Program-made: the position numbers and the translations under genes
Source of the DNA: Heliomicrobium modesticaldum Ice1
GTDB taxonomy: Bacteria > Bacillota > Desulfitobacteriia > Heliobacteriales > Heliobacteriaceae
Assembly (NCBI RefSeq): GCF_000019165.1
Contig: NC_010337.2
Location: 1,946,501-2,010,500 of the forward strand
Length of the DNA: 64,000 bases
Direction: 5' to 3'
The notes under the pieces: generated by a model
Told to the model about the DNA's origin: nothing
Database searches by the model: none
Seen by the model: only the letters and a program-made list of their open reading frames with translations
In this document: positions 61,222 through 64,000 of the stretch, one piece after another
Layout of the letters: the number at the start of each line of letters is the position of its first letter
Position numbering within the stretch: the first letter of the stretch is position 1

Positions 61222-62218
61222 TCCGACGAATTACGTGAACGCCGCGAACCCCGTGATCCCAGCTAACGCAACGAACCCTTCGAACGCTATAAACCTTGAG
61301 AATTCCGCGAACCTCGCAAATTCCGCGAAGATCGCGAATTCTACTAATCCTGCGAGTCCCCTGCCTGTGGCGACTGCGGCCGATGTGAAACGCATCAACC
61401 CGCTGGTGCCCATGAAGGCGCGGGTGACGCGGATCATCAAAGAAACATCTGATGTGAAGACCTTCTGCGTCTCCACCATCGGCGAAGACGGCCAGCCTGC
61501 CGCGCCTTTTCACACCGGGCCGGGCCAACTGGCCATGCTCTCCCTGCCCGGCGTCGGCGAGGCCATGTTCTCGGCCACCGACGCGCCCGATCACCTGCAA
61601 ATCTCCATCAAAAAAGTGGGCCTGCTCACGGAGCAGCTCCACGAAATCTGCGAAGGCCAGACCGTCGGCATCCGGGGGCCTTACGGTAACGGTTTCGATA
61701 TGGAAGCGATGAAAGGGAAGAACGTCCTCTTCATCGGCGGCGGCATCGGCCTCGCGCCAGTCCGCTCCGTCATCCGCTACTGTGTCGACCACCGGGAAGA
61801 CTACGGCAACCTGCACCTGATCTACGGCGCTCGCACCTATGACGACCTGGTCTTCAAATACGACCTCTTCGAGACCTGGCCGAAAGTGCCCGACTTCAAA
61901 GTCTCCGTCACCGTCGACAAGGGCGACGACAACTGGAAGGGGAACGTGGGCTTCGTCCCCGCCTTCATTGAACAGTTGCAGCCGAGCCCGGAGAACACGG
62001 TCTGCATCCTCTGCGGCCCGCCGATCATGATCAAGTTCACCTTGGGCATTCTCGACAAGCTCGGCTTTACGCCGGAGAACGTCATCACCACCCTGGAGAT
62101 GCGCATGAAGTGTGGCATCGGGAAGTGCGGTCGGTGCAACATCGGGAGTTGCTTTGTTTGTCTTGATGGGCCGGTGTTTAGTTTGGCGCAGTTGAAGACG
62201 TTGCCGAATGAGTATTAA
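61214..62218 (+). CDS. flxA: FlxA-type NAD(P)H/FAD oxidoreductase subunit with Asn-rich N-terminus
   Basis: 334 residues. Ferredoxin-NADP reductase-like: FAD part with MLSLPGVGEAMFS, NAD site LFIGGGIGLAPVRSVI, and a C-terminal 2Fe-2S motif CGIGKCGRCNIGSCFVC, as in AsrB and PyrK. Takes electrons from NADH into the Hdr complex. The first ~55 residues (NAANPVIPANATNPSN, SANLANSAKIANSTN) are Asn/Ala-rich, low-complexity and absent from relatives. ATG 61214 overlaps flxB; a later start such as ATG 61412 (MKARVTRIIKETSD) would yield a normal-length protein. Confidence 0.88.
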   Translation: MADPTNYVNAANPVIPANATNPSNAINLENSANLANSAKIANSTNPASPLPVATAADVKRINPLVPMKARVTRIIKETSDVKTFCVSTIGEDGQPAAPFHTGPGQLAMLSLPGVGEAMFSATDAPDHLQISIKKVGLLTEQLHEICEGQTVGIRGPYGNGFDMEAMKGKNVLFIGGGIGLAPVRSVIRYCVDHREDYGNLHLIYGARTYDDLVFKYDLFETWPKVPDFKVSVTVDKGDDNWKGNVGFVPAFIEQLQPSPENTVCILCGPPIMIKFTLGILDKLGFTPENVITTLEMRMKCGIGKCGRCNIGSCFVCLDGPVFSLAQLKTLPNEY

Positions 62219-62233
62219 AAGTTAGTTTCTATT

Positions 62234-62270
62234 GGCTATTGATATATATCAGTAGCCCTTTTTGTTTTTT
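62234..62270 (+). terminator. Terminator of the hdr-flx operon
   Basis: Perfect 11-12-bp hairpin GGCTATTGATAT / ATATCAGTAGCC followed by CTTTTTGTTTTTT. It also marks the boundary between GC-rich and AT-rich DNA. Confidence 0.85.
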
Positions 62271-62362
62271 CAAGGAAACAAAAGATTAAAGTGCTAAGGG
62301 AGGAAAATTAAAATATATGTCGAAAGATTAGATTGGATTTATGTTCAAGGAGTGTATAAGCA

Positions 62363-63028
62363 TTGAACTGCCCAAACTGCTTCGTTGAATTTTATTTTCA
62401 AGAAGAAGAAAAGAAGCATGTAAAAAATTTAAAGAGAGATGGTTATGGATATTTACTAAGTTATGGTACATGTCCTAAGTGCGGTCAATTAATAGTATGT
62501 TTAAATGAAGGAAGAACCAATTTCGATGAATCCGGATTAACTGTTTTTCCAGAAAAAACCGAAGAAGATTCTGTTATATACCCAAAAGCAATATTAAAAA
62601 ACTTTCCTCCCAGTGTTCCCCAAGATATAGCAAGTGAATATAATGAAGCTATGTTGGTATTAAACCATAGTCCTAAGTCGAGTGCGGCGCTGTCTAGAAG
62701 ATTATTGCAAAAAATTCTAAGGGTTTATTTGAAAATTGAAAAAAAAGACTTATTCACTGAAATAAAAGATTTTGTCAACACGAATCCACCAGAATATATT
62801 AAAAATTCTATAGATGCTGTTCGGAATGTAGGAAATTTTGCAGCTCATCCACTTAAAGAAAAAACCACTGATATAATTGTTGATGTGACGGTAGATGAAG
62901 CAAAATGGCTATTAGAAATAATTGATGCATTAATAGAATACTCAATAGTAAGACCGACTAAAGATAATGAAAGAAAGAAAAAATTGAATGATAAGTTAAG
63001 TAACCTTGCAGAACCCACGCATCTTTAA
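62363..63028 (+). CDS. DUF4145-like protein with N-terminal zinc-ribbon motif
   Basis: 221 residues. N-terminal CPNC (residues 3-6) and CPKC (37-40) suggest a zinc ribbon; the C-terminal part YNEAMLVLNHSPKSSAALSRRLLQKIL...RNVGNFAAHP matches the DUF4145 pattern often found in restriction and other defence-associated proteins. TTG start at 62363 after CAAGGAGT. The gene is markedly AT-rich compared with everything upstream and sits next to an insertion sequence, so horizontal transfer is likely. Function unknown. Confidence 0.75.
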   Translation: MNCPNCFVEFYFQEEEKKHVKNLKRDGYGYLLSYGTCPKCGQLIVCLNEGRTNFDESGLTVFPEKTEEDSVIYPKAILKNFPPSVPQDIASEYNEAMLVLNHSPKSSAALSRRLLQKILRVYLKIEKKDLFTEIKDFVNTNPPEYIKNSIDAVRNVGNFAAHPLKEKTTDIIVDVTVDEAKWLLEIIDALIEYSIVRPTKDNERKKKLNDKLSNLAEPTHL

Positions 63029-63044
63029 TAAAAAAGTCTGCTAA

Positions 63045-64000
63045 TCCCCTGTCTGAGGCGCTGTTGGAGAATTGTCATGAAAACGCGACAATTCCCACGG
63101 GAAAATGGATGTAATTAGATTAATTTCCAGAAAATTTTAAAGGATTCCCGTTACCTTTGTCGAAGTGAGTGGTTGCAAAGCAAAACACTGAACAAAGGGG
63201 GAATCCTCAGTGCAAAGCGTAGCACAGCCACTCGAAGAAGTCCAGAAAATTTTTTGTAGAACACCTGGTGGAAAAAAAGCGGGCCGACTAATTCAACATT
63301 TTACGCAGTACGCCTCAAAGGTATATGGCTTTTCGCAGATGGTCCGTCAAGCAAAGGATGGTCGCAAACAACCCCGTATCAAAGCCCCAGCCATTTTTAC
63401 CGTCGCTTTTTTTGGCGCCTTTTTCTGTATGGAAAGTATGGAGCAGATGGACCGTTGGCAAAAAACCGGGGTATTCCGTCAATTGGTTCCCAAAAACATT
63501 CGATTGCCATCACATGATACGGTGCGACAAGCCTTGATGAAATGGGATCTAAAAGAGCAACGAAAGCAGCATAACTGTGTGATCCAGCGATATAAGGAGC
63601 AACGCGGCCCGCAGAAGGAAAGCATCAATGGTTGGCGAGTGACTGCCATCGATGGCGTGGAGTTATTCCACACCAAGGCCTATCGTTGTCCCGAATGCCT
63701 TACGCGCGAACACCGCGACAAAACCACCGACTATTATCATGCGGTCGTAGTCGCTCAACAGGTTGGCGGCAACGCGAACCTGATTTATGACTGGGAAATG
63801 CGAAAGCCTCAGGATGGGGTGGACAAGGATGAAGGAGAAACCACCGTCGCCCAACGATTGATCCGACGTATGGCCGAGACCTATGGAAAAATAACGGATG
63901 TATACACGTTAGACGCGCTGTTTGCCAAAGCACCCGTCATTCATGCCGCTCTGGATGCAGGCGCTCATGTAGTTGTTCGCATGAAAGAAGAACGTCGACG
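63045..64000 (+). mobile_element. Insertion sequence, left part (cut by window end)
   Basis: Starts somewhere in 63030-63190, where a GAATTGTC...GACAATTC inverted repeat (63067-63095 region) lies, and continues beyond the window. It carries the transposase starting at 63210. The exact left end and any target duplication cannot be fixed without the right end. Confidence 0.6.
63210..64000 (+). CDS. DDE transposase, IS4-like superfamily (3' end missing)
   Basis: Open frame of at least 263 residues with no stop before the window end. GTG 63210 follows CAAAGGGGGAA. Acidic catalytic residues are likely in VTAIDGVELFH and VYTLDALFAK, and a zinc-finger-like YRCPECLTREHRDK lies just after the first; this fits IS4-type DDE transposases. 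Intact as far as seen, GC content nearer to the host than the neighbouring DUF4145 gene. Confidence 0.8.
   Translation, partial: MQSVAQPLEEVQKIFCRTPGGKKAGRLIQHFTQYASKVYGFSQMVRQAKDGRKQPRIKAPAIFTVAFFGAFFCMESMEQMDRWQKTGVFRQLVPKNIRLPSHDTVRQALMKWDLKEQRKQHNCVIQRYKEQRGPQKESINGWRVTAIDGVELFHTKAYRCPECLTREHRDKTTDYYHAVVVAQQVGGNANLIYDWEMRKPQDGVDKDEGETTVAQRLIRRMAETYGKITDVYTLDALFAKAPVIHAALDAGAHVVVRMKEERR

Overview
The window reads as a stretch of chromosome from a GC-rich, anaerobic, endospore-forming Firmicute, most likely a heliobacterium (Heliobacterium/Heliomicrobium-like; inferred, no species is provable from the sequence). The pointers are a futalosine-type menaquinone locus, a siroheme-dependent heme locus of the nirJ1-hemB-nirJ2-nirD/L-hemL type known from heliobacteria, spore genes (spoIVA, an alpha/beta-type SASP, a SpoIIP relative), T-box leaders, sigma-A promoters with AAGGAGG-type ribosome sites, and many GTG/TTG starts. 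No photosynthesis gene lies in the window.

Layout. 1-6.2 kb: menaquinone operon mqnL(ubiD)-mqnP(ubiA)-mqnE-mqnA-mqnC, followed by tatC. 6.4-8.0 kb: hemerythrin, cheC, cheD. 8.0-11.5 kb: two minus-strand redox genes (polyferredoxin membrane protein, FAD protein), a previously easy-to-miss 47-residue Cys/His-rich protein, and a superoxide dismutase pseudogene with an internal deletion. 11.8-26.5 kb: tatA, a heptaprenyl diphosphate synthase, cytochrome c maturation resBC, then the tetrapyrrole run sirC-hemA-hemC-cobA/hemD-nirJ1-hemB-nirJ2-ahbA-ahbB-hemL, ending in a small diheme cytochrome. Together these make siroheme, convert it to heme b by the Ahb route, and attach heme to exported cytochromes. 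26.7-32.7 kb: small unknown gene, EamA transporter, DedA protein, T-box-controlled ilvBN, type 2 IPP isomerase. 32.8-38.9 kb: DUF1614 membrane protein, degenerate SpoIIP-like protein, DUF512 radical-SAM protein, der, plsY, gpsA. 38.9-40.9 kb: a full T-box leader followed by a second, stem-I-less T-box decision module, a dispersed repeat, and aroF. 41.2-48.0 kb: spoIVA, Fe-S flavoprotein, dgt, dnaG-rpoD, a CAT-anticodon tRNA. 48.1-54.4 kb: trmK, nif3, phosphoesterase, two membrane proteins in convergent overlap, SASP, mobA-fdhD-mobB. 54.8-62.2 kb: a complete hdrCBA-flxDCBA operon for a soluble NADH dehydrogenase/heterodisulfide-reductase-type electron-bifurcating complex. 62.2-64.0 kb: an AT-rich island with a DUF4145 gene and the start of an insertion sequence cut by the window edge.

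The most noteworthy non-gene structures are a pair of about 170-bp palindromic elements with terminal inverted repeats (22.4 and 39.6 kb), twelve 19-bp tandem units inside the flx operon, an 18-bp in-frame repeat at the start of fdhD, and the tandem T-box. The hdr/flx operon itself belongs to a known family; what is unusual is its repeat array and the low-complexity N-terminal tails on two subunits. I did not find a clear wholly new multi-gene system; the best candidates for new biology are the 47-residue metal-binding-like protein and the repeat elements.
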